From Rhodospirillaceae bacterium (GTDB lineage Bacteria; Pseudomonadota; Alphaproteobacteria; Rhodospirillales; Casp-alpha2), in the NCBI GenBank assembly GCA_002706405.1, contig PALN01000003.1, forward strand, positions 1-49,094: 49,094 nucleotides of DNA, in the 5' to 3' direction. The notes below the pieces were generated by a model, which searched no databases, had not been told where the DNA came from, and was given only the letters and a program-made list of their open reading frames with translations. Made by a program: the position numbers and the translations under genes. The first letter of the stretch is position 1. Each line of letters starts with the position of its first letter. Of this stretch, positions 1 through 8,824 are shown one piece after another.

Positions 1-2468
1 AATGGTTCTATGAATCGATCGACCTTCCTACGCCCAAGGCATTGCGGGTTGAGCTTTCGGGCCAACTGAATCACACCAACGGCATAGTCACGCGCAAGTA
101 TATGGGTCGTTGCGTGACGCGCCCTCGGTGCGAACATCGCGTCGTAGAGATTTCGCGTGAATTCCTCTAGCTGCTTAACAAACGCATTTGAGGCGGACGC
201 CCAACACCGCATAGCTACTCCGTACGCAGCCGCAAGCATTCGTTCCCCTACATATGGATCGTCAAACGCCAGCATCTCGATTGTGGTCTTGAATAGAGAA
301 CCCGGACTACGTTCCCCAATTGCCACAAGCGATTTCGTTGCACGGTCTCTCAACGGCCGGCGTGTCGTAGTCAAGAACATTGCGCAAAGCCGGGTCACGT
401 TTAGCGCCACTGGAGCACTCATTCGGCGGCCATCCGTACGCTCGATCCAGTCGAGCAACCGATGTACCACAGAGGATTCCTCCGCCGTTCTCAGGTAATC
501 GCTCCAATGAAGATCACGTTCCGGAAGCGAGAAGCTACGCAGATATTTTACGAGCCAATCTGCGGCAAATGGATGCCCAAATCGCGACCCAAGGCCAACA
601 AGTGCCTCAAGTGTTTGTTCCTGAGTATATCGCGGCCCTCTGCGCAACAGCGTCAACATAATGTGTTCAGTTTGCCTAGAGAACGAGTCCTGGGGCCGCC
701 AAAGCACTCCTTCGAGAAAGGTCTCCATCAGCGGCATCAGCAGGCGTCGTTTTTTCGGCAAATAGAAAACGAGTTCCTGCTCTCCCTCTGGAAGGACTCG
801 TTTCACCCGCTCCGGAAACTCAAGCATAATAGCGGAAGCTAGACCCGGTAGCCGATACGTTCGCCCCCATCTATCTACTTCAAATATCTTTCCGAGTGGC
901 CGGTTCTTGTAGAAAGCCCGTCGTATCTGCTGCTCGCTGTCGCAGTTCAAGTGCGTCTCAAGCAAGTGTCGACAGATCAAGTGATCACTAAACCGTTGAT
1001 ATGGAAAGCGCACGATCTCCGTCTGCTTACCGTCTTCCCATCTTAAGTCGTCAGCGAGCAGACCGTCGGTCACTAAGCGCCTGAGGAGTTCTTCGATCTT
1101 TTCTTGATCTGTCCACCCCGTCCAGTCTCCCAACACTGACCGACATTCAACGCGAGTGACGTAGTCCCGCAATCCGTCCGCCATGGTAACGGCTAGACCG
1201 ATCTTTCCTGCTCTTTGTCCAATACGGTCCCCTTTCAACAACCGCCAGCACGTCTTGTGAGCTAGGTTGTAATCCTGCTCGATGCCCCTGCCGATGCCGA
1301 CAACGAAATCTTCGAATATTTTCGTCATCCCTTTTTGCCCGGATGCGATTGCGTTGATATCTCGGCTCTTCGCGGACGCCGTTTTTCCCGAGAACGAATG
1401 GCACAACATCTTCAGAAAAAGTGGTCGCGAGAACTCGGGCACCAACAGTGGTACGTGCGGGTTTGGTATGTCGTAGTAGCGGAAGAACTCTCGTTGAGCA
1501 TCGAACTCGATCTCGTCAAATCCCATGTGAATGGTTTCAACAAACAGTTTCCGTGACGCATCATCCAAGAGGAGTTGGTCAAACGGACTGCGGCAACTCA
1601 CGACGAGACCGACATTTGGATAGCGCCTAACTTGGCGCGCGACCTTGGCGAGCCCATGCCGCCACATCTCCCTGTCTGCTTCGTTAATGCCGTCGATGAT
1701 GATCAAAGACCGCCCGCCGCACTTCTTCCCCAACTCATCCAAGCAAGAAAGCAGGTCTGATCCACTCAAGTCGCGCTTGATTGCTCGGCAGACGGCATTC
1801 AACGGATCGGTCCCATCTAGGCGATGAGCCAAGAGAAACAATGTGGGCAAGCCTGCCTGCTCGCGGCGGCGAGTGACATCACACAAGAAGTGCGTTTTTC
1901 CAGTCCCCCATTCACCACGAATGAACATCCTATTCTGCTCGATCAGCCCGAAACTTGGCGATCCGCAAAAGGCAGTAATTTGAGAGAGGGCTGACTGCAT
2001 CTTGCGAAGATTGTGACGTTCCGAATCAATGCTCTCGCTTTTCCGGCTGCTGCTCCGTAGACCTGTCTTCACTTTCCAAAGGGCACTTTCACGTCTCTGC
2101 ACTTGGCGATTTATGGTGTCTGTGACGTACCGAATCCGGCGAAGGGTTGCGCGCGAGCTGCCAGCCGATTCCGACACAAGCTGGTCTTTCAGTAGCTGCA
2201 CCAATTTTTCTGGTGTCAGTTTTCGGCGTGCGAAAATTTTCGACACGGTGTATCGAGAAGAGGAATATGCTTCCCTGAGATCGTCAGCGAGATTGCGGAT
2301 CGCCTGTTGGTAATCATCGGATAACGCCAACGCATGGATAGCATCCTGCAATGACCGAATTTCAAGATTGGGCGCGTCTGCGTCTAGAGCCGGCGTGTAC
2401 CGTGCGCCTGCAGCCTGAATGGTTTTCTCGTTGATTCTCCGCAGTATTGTTGCTGTCAATTTTGCCAT
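1..2468 (-). CDS. STAND/NACHT-type P-loop NTPase, partial (C-terminus beyond window)
   Basis: An uninterrupted minus-strand frame of 822 codons runs from ATG at 2468 off the left edge. Residues 1-180 are mostly helical and charged with no recognised effector domain. Then come Walker A GEWGTGKT (185-192), Walker B LIIIDGINE (255-263) and a sensor-like VVSCRSPF (289-296), the order found in STAND/NACHT ATPases. From about residue 450 the protein is helical with degenerate HEAT-like stretches. Such proteins are often anti-phage sensors (Avs-like) or regulators; that role is inferred from architecture, not from a match to a known subtype. Base composition is clearly more AT-rich than the next 46 kb and codon use is less GC3-biased, suggesting transfer. 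The start is uncertain: an in-frame stop lies a few codons upstream (GTG at 2471 is the only alternative) and no strong RBS is visible, so an upstream frameshift cannot be excluded. Confidence 0.8.
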   Translation of the reverse strand, partial: MAKLTATILRRINEKTIQAAGARYTPALDADAPNLEIRSLQDAIHALALSDDYQQAIRNLADDLREAYSSSRYTVSKIFARRKLTPEKLVQLLKDQLVSESAGSSRATLRRIRYVTDTINRQVQRRESALWKVKTGLRSSSRKSESIDSERHNLRKMQSALSQITAFCGSPSFGLIEQNRMFIRGEWGTGKTHFLCDVTRRREQAGLPTLFLLAHRLDGTDPLNAVCRAIKRDLSGSDLLSCLDELGKKCGGRSLIIIDGINEADREMWRHGLAKVARQVRRYPNVGLVVSCRSPFDQLLLDDASRKLFVETIHMGFDEIEFDAQREFFRYYDIPNPHVPLLVPEFSRPLFLKMLCHSFSGKTASAKSRDINAIASGQKGMTKIFEDFVVGIGRGIEQDYNLAHKTCWRLLKGDRIGQRAGKIGLAVTMADGLRDYVTRVECRSVLGDWTGWTDQEKIEELLRRLVTDGLLADDLRWEDGKQTEIVRFPYQRFSDHLICRHLLETHLNCDSEQQIRRAFYKNRPLGKIFEVDRWGRTYRLPGLASAIMLEFPERVKRVLPEGEQELVFYLPKKRRLLMPLMETFLEGVLWRPQDSFSRQTEHIMLTLLRRGPRYTQEQTLEALVGLGSRFGHPFAADWLVKYLRSFSLPERDLHWSDYLRTAEESSVVHRLLDWIERTDGRRMSAPVALNVTRLCAMFLTTTRRPLRDRATKSLVAIGERSPGSLFKTTIEMLAFDDPYVGERMLAAAYGVAMRCWASASNAFVKQLEEFTRNLYDAMFAPRARHATTHILARDYAVGVIQLARKLNPQCLGRRKVDRFIEP

Positions 2469-2625
2469 CACCCAACAACGCTATGCTCGAATCCATGTGC
2501 AGCATCTGCAATAGCCATAGTACGCGGTCATGCTCTCTACTCCGAAGGTGTGAAGGAATCGTCTTACCAAGCCGCATAGGTCCGCTTCGGGTCACTAGCG
2601 GACATCCCGTCCACCCCCCCACCCC
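2469..2625. other. island/core junction, non-coding
   Basis: This 157-base gap separates the AT-richer STAND gene from the GC-rich core genes. It ends in a C-rich run near 2610-2630. No direct repeat, tRNA end or integrase remnant is visible here. Another minus-strand frame (2362-2622) is open but overlaps the NTPase start out of frame and was not called. Confidence 0.4.
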
Positions 2626-3108
2626 CTAAAAACTCAACTTCGCCGGCGAAATCAGCACCCCGAACTGTTCGCACCAGATCACCACATGGCCGTAGGCTTT
2701 GAGGTCCAGGCCCTTGGGGATGTTGAAGTTCTGGCTGCCCTTGAAGGCGCGGAGTCTGCCTAAGTCCACGAACATGGTTTTGTCGATCTGCGTGTCCGGC
2801 GTCACCGTGTCGAGGGGCACCAGGTAGACGTGGTACTTGGGGCCGGGGCCGACTTCGAAATCCGGCTCCAGGCGCACGGCGCGGCGGTAGACCGTGACCC
2901 CGCCTTTTCCGTAATGGATGGGGTCGGAGGGATTGGCGTGGATGAACGTGCCCGTGGCGACCTTGGCGCTGACCGCATCCGCGGGGGCGGCTTCCTGGGC
3001 CACGACGTCGGCCAGGAAGATATAGGGATAGGCGAAGATGCCGAGGGCAACCCCGGCGAAAAGGCCGAGGAATCCCCCGGTGAAGAAGATGATGATGGCT
3101 TTTTTCAT
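2626..3108 (-). CDS. DM13-domain membrane-anchored protein
   Basis: This 160-residue protein has one N-terminal membrane segment (about residues 4-28, glycine-rich) followed by a periplasmic domain. The domain contains a HYGKGG stretch and ends with VVIWCEQFGVLISPAKL, the C-terminal signature of DM13 domains with the conserved cysteine (C146). DM13 domains are proposed to act in extracytoplasmic redox or electron transfer; the substrate is unknown. It lies 42 bases downstream of the creatininase gene on the same strand, so it may be the last gene of a hemA operon. The RBS is weak. It is the first GC-rich gene after the island boundary. Confidence 0.8.
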   Translation of the reverse strand: MKKAIIIFFTGGFLGLFAGVALGIFAYPYIFLADVVAQEAAPADAVSAKVATGTFIHANPSDPIHYGKGGVTVYRRAVRLEPDFEVGPGPKYHVYLVPLDTVTPDTQIDKTMFVDLGRLRAFKGSQNFNIPKGLDLKAYGHVVIWCEQFGVLISPAKLSF

Positions 3109-3150
3109 GGCACCCGTCCCCGTCCGTTCAGCCCGAGGGACCGGACCGCG

Positions 3151-3924
3151 TCAACCCGCCGCGACGAAGGCGTCGTAGCGCCGGCCGATTTCCTCGATCG
3201 CTGCATTATAGAGCAGTTCCCCGGCCTCGATAGTCGCCTTGCGCGGGTCCGAGCCGATGCGCCCGTCGGGGAAGCGGCGGCGGTAGTCGTCGCAATCGAA
3301 GATCGGGCCGTCGCCGGCGCGACCGGGAGTCATCTCGGCCCCCTTCACGCGGGCGGCGTCCTTCTGGAACCCGAAATAGGTCAGGCTGACCTCGCCGCAG
3401 GTGGCGTGCGCCCCGTCGTCGTCGCCGAAGGTCTCGGCCGATATCTGCATGACGCTGTCACATTCGAACCAGTTGACCAGGGTACAGCGCACGGGCGGGC
3501 GGTTGTCCCCGGCCCGGCCCAGGCTGTGTTCAGCATAGATTTCCGAAAAAGCCGCGTTCAGGGTCGCGATGTTGCCGCCGTGGCCGTTGAGAAAGAAGAA
3601 CCGTTCGAACCCGTGCTTGGCCAGCGAGTTCACCACGTCCTGCACCATGGCCATCATGGTCGAGGGACGCAGCGTGACCGAGCCCGCGAAGCCCAGGTGA
3701 TGCTGCGCCATGCCGATGGACAGCGTCGGCGCGATCATCACGGGCTTGCCCGCCGCCTGCCGCTGTTCCGACAGACCGTAGGCGAGGATTTCCGGGCACA
3801 GCGCATCCGTGCCGATGAAGCCCGTGGGGCCGTGCTGTTCCGTCGAGCCGACGGGGATGATCACGCCCTTGGATTGGGTCAGATAGGTTTCGACCTCGGG
3901 CCAGGTGGAGAGCTGCAGACGCAT
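3151..3924 (-). CDS. creatininase / creatinine amidohydrolase family protein
   Basis: The 257-residue product has the family's metal-binding patterns: VGSTEQHGP (E29, H31), GTD (D40) and NGHGGN near residue 115. These enzymes are cytoplasmic metal-dependent amidohydrolases; members act on creatinine, on formamides in riboflavin/F420 routes, or in peptide maturation (MftE). The specific substrate cannot be told from sequence. The start (ATG 3924) lies 10 bases after hemA and has a GTAAGGGCG-like RBS inside the hemA terminus, so the two genes are probably co-transcribed. Its first residues, MRLQL, repeat the residues near the hemA C-terminus. Confidence 0.85.
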   Translation of the reverse strand: MRLQLSTWPEVETYLTQSKGVIIPVGSTEQHGPTGFIGTDALCPEILAYGLSEQRQAAGKPVMIAPTLSIGMAQHHLGFAGSVTLRPSTMMAMVQDVVNSLAKHGFERFFFLNGHGGNIATLNAAFSEIYAEHSLGRAGDNRPPVRCTLVNWFECDSVMQISAETFGDDDGAHATCGEVSLTYFGFQKDAARVKGAEMTPGRAGDGPIFDCDDYRRRFPDGRIGSDPRKATIEAGELLYNAAIEEIGRRYDAFVAAG

Positions 3925-3964
3925 GGCCGCGCCCTTACGCCGCGTTCTGCAACTGCAGACGCAT
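3913..3964. repeat. 12-bp direct repeat at the hemA/creatininase junction
   Basis: The sequence CTGCAGACGCAT occurs at 3913-3924 and again at 3953-3964, offset by 40 bases. On the minus strand one copy encodes MRLQ near the HemA C-terminus and the other is the start of the creatininase gene (MRLQL in both proteins). It may be a micro-duplication that supplied the start of the downstream gene, or chance. Confidence 0.6.
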
Positions 3965-5149
3965 CCATACGTCCTTCAGCGCCGTGACCAGTTCGTCCAT
4001 CACGTCGTCGTCGTGGAACGGCGACGGCGTGATGCGCAGGCGCTCCGTCCCCACCGGCACGGTCGGATAGTTGATGGGCTGAATATAGACGCCGTATTCG
4101 TCGAGCAGCATGTCCGTCGCCTGCTTGCAGCGCACGGCATCGCCCACCATCAGCGGCACGATATGGGTGACCGAGGGCATGACCGGCAGGCCGGCCGCGG
4201 TCAGCAGGTCCTTCAGGCGCTGGGCCCGTTCCTGGTGCTGCACGCGCAGCGCGTTGGTCGCGCGCACGTGGCGGATCGAGGTGATGGCCCCGGCCACCAG
4301 GGGCGGCGGCAGGGTGGTGGTGAAGATGAAGCCGGGGGCGGCGCAGCGCACGGCATCGACCATGGCTTCGGAGCCCGCGATATAGCCGCCCATCAGGCCG
4401 AAGGCCTTGGCCAGGGTGCCTTCGATCACCGTGATGCGGTCGGCCACGCCTTCACGTTCGGAAATGCCGCCGCCGTTCTCGCCATACAGGCCCACGGCAT
4501 GGACTTCGTCGAGATAGGTCATGGCGCCGTACTTGTCGGCCAGATCGCAGATCTGCTTCATGGGCGAAATGTCGCCGTCCATGGAATAGACGCTTTCGAA
4601 GGCGATCAGCTTGGGGGCCGCCTTGGGCAGGGATTTAAGGATTTCTTCGAGATGCGCCATATCGTTGTGGCGGTAGATCTTCTTGGCACAGCCCGAATGG
4701 CGGATGCCGGCGATCATCGACGCGTGGTTCAATTCGTCCGACACGATGATGCAGTCGGGCATCAACTGGGCGATGGTCGAGATCGCCGCGTCGTTGGACA
4801 CGTAGCCGGAGGTGAACAGCAGGGCCGCTTCCTTGCCATGCAGGTCGGCCAGTTCCTTTTCCAGTTCGGCATGCAGATAGGTCGTGCCGGCGATGTTGCG
4901 GGTACCGCCCGATCCCACACCCATGCGCGCCCCGGCTTCCGACAAGGCGGCCAGGACGTCCTGGTTCTGGCCCTGCCCCAGGTAATCGTTGGAGCACCAG
5001 ACGACGACGTCCGAGGTCGTGCCGTCGGGATGGTGGCGGGTCGCGTGAGGGAAGTTTCCGGCCTGGCGCTCCAGGTGCGCGAAGACGCGGTAACGGCCCT
5101 CGCCCTTCACCTTGTCCACGGCGTCCTGGAATACCTTTTCATAATTCAT
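3935..5149 (-). CDS. hemA: 5-aminolevulinate synthase
   Basis: This 404-residue pyridoxal-phosphate enzyme condenses glycine and succinyl-CoA to 5-aminolevulinate, the first step of the alphaproteobacterial (Shemin) heme and tetrapyrrole pathway. Seen in sequence: N-terminal WCSNDYLG (51-58), glycine-loop [12 protein letters not shown] (77-88), LDEVHAVG with the cofactor aspartate D214, and the Schiff-base lysine K248 in TLAKAFG. Length matches the family. ATG 5149 has a GGAG RBS about 9 bases upstream. An exact FNR-type dyad lies about 100 bases upstream, consistent with known oxygen control of hemA in related bacteria. The creatininase gene follows after 10 bases. Confidence 0.97.
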   Translation of the reverse strand: MNYEKVFQDAVDKVKGEGRYRVFAHLERQAGNFPHATRHHPDGTTSDVVVWCSNDYLGQGQNQDVLAALSEAGARMGVGSGGTRNIAGTTYLHAELEKELADLHGKEAALLFTSGYVSNDAAISTIAQLMPDCIIVSDELNHASMIAGIRHSGCAKKIYRHNDMAHLEEILKSLPKAAPKLIAFESVYSMDGDISPMKQICDLADKYGAMTYLDEVHAVGLYGENGGGISEREGVADRITVIEGTLAKAFGLMGGYIAGSEAMVDAVRCAAPGFIFTTTLPPPLVAGAITSIRHVRATNALRVQHQERAQRLKDLLTAAGLPVMPSVTHIVPLMVGDAVRCKQATDMLLDEYGVYIQPINYPTVPVGTERLRITPSPFHDDDVMDELVTALKDVWMRLQLQNAA

Positions 5150-5462
5150 TGTGCGTTCTCCTACGCACCGCCTTGCCGGCGGGCGAATGCAATCCGGCCC
5201 GGAATGCCTTTGATTCCGCGCAGGTTTAGGCGGTTTCAGGGCAACCGTCCTTGACTGATGTCAATATTGTAAGACGCAGAACAGGCAAAGGGAATTCCCG
5301 ATAACGCCGATATTTTTTTCACGACGTGGGTCCGCGGCATCCCCGGGGGCCGGTCCGGGGCCGCCCGGCGCACACGACGCGCTCAAGAAAACGTGCGTTT
5401 TCCGGTCCCGCCGCTTCGGTTATGGGTTGGGGAAACATTGACCAGCCGGAGCCCCTCCCGCC
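5150..5462. other. divergent intergenic region hemA / sodium:solute symporter
   Basis: This 313-base gap contains the hemA promoter side with its FNR box (5251-5264) and the upstream region of the symporter, with GGAG about 10 bases before ATG 5463. A T-rich stretch at 5310-5320 and a C/G-rich inverted stretch around 5340-5370 are visible. No further gene is supported. Confidence 0.6.
5251..5264 (-). promoter_or_regulatory. FNR-type operator of hemA
   Basis: TTGACTGATGTCAA is a perfect TTGAC-N4-GTCAA dyad matching the FNR/FnrL consensus. It lies about 100 bases upstream of the hemA ATG. A weak -10 (TAAACC on the minus strand) sits about 30 bases downstream of its centre, the spacing of a class II activated promoter. 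Regulation is inferred. Confidence 0.75.
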
Positions 5463-6845
5463 ATGACGTCCTTGCTTATCGGCGCCATCGCCGTGGTTGC
5501 CATCGCCAGTTATGTTCTATCGCCCAAGGTGCGCACCGCCGACGGTTTCTTCCGCGGCGCCAATGACGACGGCAGCGCCCCCGGCTTGCTGACCCTGATC
5601 CTGTCTCAGGTCACGACCTGGATTTTCGCGCGCTCCCTGATGAACGCGGCGATCCTGGGGTTTTATTACGGAATCGCGGGCGCCCTGGCCTATGCGGCCT
5701 ATTACCTGAGCTTCCTGACCGGCGGCATGATCGTCGACCGCATCCGCTTTCATCACGGAGCGGCCAGCGTACAGGCGTTCCTGACCGATCATTACGGCGT
5801 CATGGGCCGCTGGACCTATAACCTGGTGGTCGGCGTGCGGCTGCTGAGCGAAGTGTTCGCCAATCTTCTGGTCATCGGCATCATCTTCGGCGCGGCGGGC
5901 ACCACCGGCTACACGCTCGCCATCGTCGGCATCGCCGTGCTGACCCTGGGCTATTCCATGATGGGCGGCCTGCGCGCGGCGCTGCGCACGGACGTGATGC
6001 AGACGGCGCTGCTTTATGTCGGGCTGGCGGCCCTGCTGGTCCTGACCGTGACGCGGCCGGAATTCGACCTGCCCGCCATCGTCGGCTCCAGCCCCGACGC
6101 GGGCGGCCCCGGCTGGATCCTGCTGGCCGTCGCCTTGCTGCAGATCTGGAGCTATCCGCTGCACGACCCGGTGATGATGGACCGCGGCTTCCTGGCCGAC
6201 CGGGCGACGACCCGCAAAAGCTTCCTGCATGCGGCCTGGATTTCCATCGCCGGCATCCTGGTATTCGGCGTGATCGGCGTTTACGCGGGCCTGAACAGAG
6301 GCGACGGCGAGGCCATGGTCGCCGTCCTGACCCGCTTGCTGGGCGAGCCGGCCATGCTGGTGTTCAACCTGGCGCTGGTGGTCTCGGCGCTCTCGACCCT
6401 CGATTCAACCTTCGCCAGTGCCTCCAAACTGGTCGTCGCCGACATGCGGGTGATGGCGCCTTCCGTGCGCAACGGGCGGCTGGCCATGGCCGGGTTCCTG
6501 TTGGGCGGGCTGGGGTTCCTGTTCCTCGGCAACAAGGACCTGTTCGCCGCCGTCGCCGTATCGGGCACGGCGTCGATGTTCCTGGCCCCGGTGGTGCTGT
6601 TCAACGTCATGGGCGGTCTGCGGATTCAGGCCTGGGCCTATGGTTTCGCCTTTGCCTTGGCGATCGCCGGGGGGGCCCTTTACATGCTGGAAGCGGGCGG
6701 CCATGTGGCCCTCATCGAACCCCTGTTCGGGCTCGTCCATAAATACGCCAAGCTGCTGCTGATCTGCGCCACGGTGCTGGCGGGCGGATGCGGGGCCTTT
6801 GCCTTGTCCCTGGCCGTCGCGGGCCGGCGCCGGGCGGCGACCTGA
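5463..6845 (+). CDS. sodium:solute symporter family transporter
   Basis: A 460-residue polytopic membrane protein with about 12-13 hydrophobic segments. The early part (FFRGANDDGSAPGLLTLILS, then TTWIFARSLMNAA) and the GYSMMGGLRAALRTDVMQ segment are typical of the SSS family (TC 2.A.21), which couples solute uptake to sodium. The LSTLDSTFASASKLVVAD stretch near residue 310-330 is another family landmark. The substrate cannot be assigned: members carry proline, pantothenate, acetate, sugars or urea. It starts at ATG 5463 (GGAG about 10 bases upstream), is divergent from hemA and is followed by rimO after 51 bases. Confidence 0.85.
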   Translation: MTSLLIGAIAVVAIASYVLSPKVRTADGFFRGANDDGSAPGLLTLILSQVTTWIFARSLMNAAILGFYYGIAGALAYAAYYLSFLTGGMIVDRIRFHHGAASVQAFLTDHYGVMGRWTYNLVVGVRLLSEVFANLLVIGIIFGAAGTTGYTLAIVGIAVLTLGYSMMGGLRAALRTDVMQTALLYVGLAALLVLTVTRPEFDLPAIVGSSPDAGGPGWILLAVALLQIWSYPLHDPVMMDRGFLADRATTRKSFLHAAWISIAGILVFGVIGVYAGLNRGDGEAMVAVLTRLLGEPAMLVFNLALVVSALSTLDSTFASASKLVVADMRVMAPSVRNGRLAMAGFLLGGLGFLFLGNKDLFAAVAVSGTASMFLAPVVLFNVMGGLRIQAWAYGFAFALAIAGGALYMLEAGGHVALIEPLFGLVHKYAKLLLICATVLAGGCGAFALSLAVAGRRRAAT

Positions 6846-6896
6846 CGGCCTTAAAATTTCCGGACAGGGACCGCGTTTTGGGATAAGACAGGCGCC

Positions 6897-8300
6897 ATGA
6901 GCACCTCCCCTTCGAATACCCTGGGCAACGCCGCCGCCAAACCGGGCCGGAACGCGCCCGCTGCCGCCGCGCCCAAGGTCGGACTGGTCAGCCTGGGCTG
7001 CCCCAAGGCGCTGGTCGATTCCGAGCGCATCATGACGCGCCTGCGGGCCGAGGGCTACGACCTGGTCGACAGCTACGACGGCGCCGATCTGGTGATCGTC
7101 AATACCTGCGCGTTCCTGGAAACGGCCCGGGACGAGTCCCTGGAAGCCATCGGCGAGGCCATGGCCGAAAACGGCAAGGTCGTGGTGACCGGCTGCCTGG
7201 GCGTGCATGAAAACCTGATCCGGGAAATCCATCCGGGCGTGCTCGCCGTGACCGGCCCCCATCAATATGAATCGGTGATGACCGCCGTCCATCAGGCCCT
7301 GCCCCCGGCCCATGATCCCTACGTGGATTTGGTGCCGTCCCAGGGCATCAAGCTGACGCCGCGCCATTACGCCTATCTGAAGATTTCCGAGGGCTGCAAC
7401 AACAAGTGCACCTTCTGCATCATCCCGAGCCTGCGCGGCCCGCTGGCCAGCCGGCCCATCGGCGAGGTCCTGAAGGAAGCCGAGGGCCTGGCCGAAGCCG
7501 GGGTCAAGGAACTGCTGGTGATTTCCCAGGACACCAGCGCCTACGGCATCGACACCAAGTTCCCCCGCGAGGAATGGCGCGGCCGTGAATACCGCACCCG
7601 CTTCCTCGACCTGTGCGAAGGCTTGTCGGAGCTGGGCATCTGGGTCCGTCTGCACTACGTCTACCCCTATCCCCATGTCGACGAGGCCATCGCGCTGATG
7701 GCCCAGGGCAAGATCCTGCCCTACTTGGACATTCCGTTTCAGCACGCCAGCCCCAACGTCCTCAAGGCCATGCGCCGGCCGGCCCATCAGGAACGCACGC
7801 TGGAACGCATCAAGGGCTGGCGCCGCGACTGCCCGGACCTGGTCCTGCGCTCGACCTTCATCGTCGGCTTTCCCGGCGAGACCGAGGACGATTTCGACTT
7901 CCTGCTCGACTGGCTGCAGGAAGCCGAACTCGACCGCGTCGGCTGTTTCAAATACGAAAACGTCGCGGGCGCCCGGGCCCAGGAGCTCGACGGTCATCTG
8001 GACGAGGACGAAAAGCAGGATCGCTGGGAACGCCTGATGGAAGTTCAGCAGGAGATCAGCGCCAAACGCCTGGGCCGCTTGGTCGGGCGCGATCTGGACG
8101 TGCTGATCGACGACGCCGGCGACGCGGGCGGCCCGGCGATGGGGCGCTGCTATGCGGATGCACCGGAAATCGACGGCGCCGTACGCGTGTCGGGCGGGAA
8201 AGACCTACGTCCCGGCGACATGGTCCGGGTTCGGATCACGGGCGCGGATGAATACGACCTGTCCGGCGACGTCACCGCCGCGGACGCCCCGCAAAGCTAA
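6897..8300 (+). CDS. rimO: ribosomal protein S12 methylthiotransferase RimO
   Basis: A 467-residue radical-SAM methylthiotransferase that modifies the conserved aspartate of ribosomal protein S12. The N-terminal UPF0004 domain has the three cluster cysteines C35 (SLGCPKA), C71 (NTCAF) and C100 (TGCLG). The radical-SAM motif CNNKCTFC gives C167, C171 and C174. The C-terminal TRAM domain ends near residue 465. The [11 protein letters not shown] start and [12 protein letters not shown] context distinguish RimO from MiaB. There is a low-complexity Ala/Pro N-terminal extension of about 25 residues. The gene ends with a 4-base tail-to-tail overlap with the next minus-strand gene. Confidence 0.97.
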   Translation: MSTSPSNTLGNAAAKPGRNAPAAAAPKVGLVSLGCPKALVDSERIMTRLRAEGYDLVDSYDGADLVIVNTCAFLETARDESLEAIGEAMAENGKVVVTGCLGVHENLIREIHPGVLAVTGPHQYESVMTAVHQALPPAHDPYVDLVPSQGIKLTPRHYAYLKISEGCNNKCTFCIIPSLRGPLASRPIGEVLKEAEGLAEAGVKELLVISQDTSAYGIDTKFPREEWRGREYRTRFLDLCEGLSELGIWVRLHYVYPYPHVDEAIALMAQGKILPYLDIPFQHASPNVLKAMRRPAHQERTLERIKGWRRDCPDLVLRSTFIVGFPGETEDDFDFLLDWLQEAELDRVGCFKYENVAGARAQELDGHLDEDEKQDRWERLMEVQQEISAKRLGRLVGRDLDVLIDDAGDAGGPAMGRCYADAPEIDGAVRVSGGKDLRPGDMVRVRITGADEYDLSGDVTAADAPQS

Positions 8301-8668
8301 CCGTTCGACGCCCGGCGGTGACGCGGGGCGTTGGGGTCGTGGGTATTACGGGTATCCATGCGATCCAGGATTTCGCGCATCAGGCCGACGCATTCCTTAA
8401 GTTCCTTGATATCCTGGCGCATGGTACGGATCGCCGTTTCCTGGTCTTCGGCGTTCTGCGACATGATCTGGCGCAGGGTCGTCATCCGCTGGTCCTGCTG
8501 CTGCAGGGCCACGGCCAGTTTGACTTCGTTATCCGCGAGTTTCTGATTGACCAGGGCTTGGAGGCGCTTGGCCACCTCGGCCGAGGTCAACAAGGCGACG
8601 ACAGCAATGACCACCGCGATCCCGGCGGCTATGGTCGCCAAATCGGCGAAAGACGAGGCTTCACCCAT
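8297..8668 (-). CDS. small membrane-anchored coiled-coil protein (paralog A)
   Basis: This 123-residue protein has one membrane helix (about residues 10-30: [20 protein letters not shown]) followed by a long charged, Gln/Glu/Arg-rich helix predicted to form a coiled coil and a short polar tail. No named family is recognised. I chose ATG 8668 because the upstream part of the longer frame is basic and non-conserved in character. The neighbouring protein at 8825-9232 has the same layout and shares the pattern SAE-x3-R-x2-AL followed by QD about 25 residues later, so the two look like tandem duplicates. A role in the envelope is inferred only from topology. Confidence 0.7.
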   Translation of the reverse strand: MGEASSFADLATIAAGIAVVIAVVALLTSAEVAKRLQALVNQKLADNEVKLAVALQQQDQRMTTLRQIMSQNAEDQETAIRTMRQDIKELKECVGLMREILDRMDTRNTHDPNAPRHRRASNG

Positions 8669-8824
8669 TCCATCACCCCGAACATTTATCTTCCGCGCCT
8701 GTTTTTCTGCGGCGGGATAGATCGTTGCGGCCATTCTGGCCCCGAACCCGGCCTGTTTAAGGGCCGGATATGCACATACGCAACCCGGCACCGGGACAGG
8801 GTGACAGGTTAGCGAATGCGTATC

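Noticed and set aside
2362-2622. Minus-strand frame of 86 codons overlapping the NTPase start
   Set aside because: It overlaps the longer NTPase frame out of phase for over 100 bases, has no recognised motif and no RBS; kept only as a hint of a possible frameshift.
3905-5254. Long plus-strand frame opposite hemA
   Set aside because: His/Gly/Arg-rich translation typical of the antisense of a GC-rich gene; hemA has complete motifs on the other strand.
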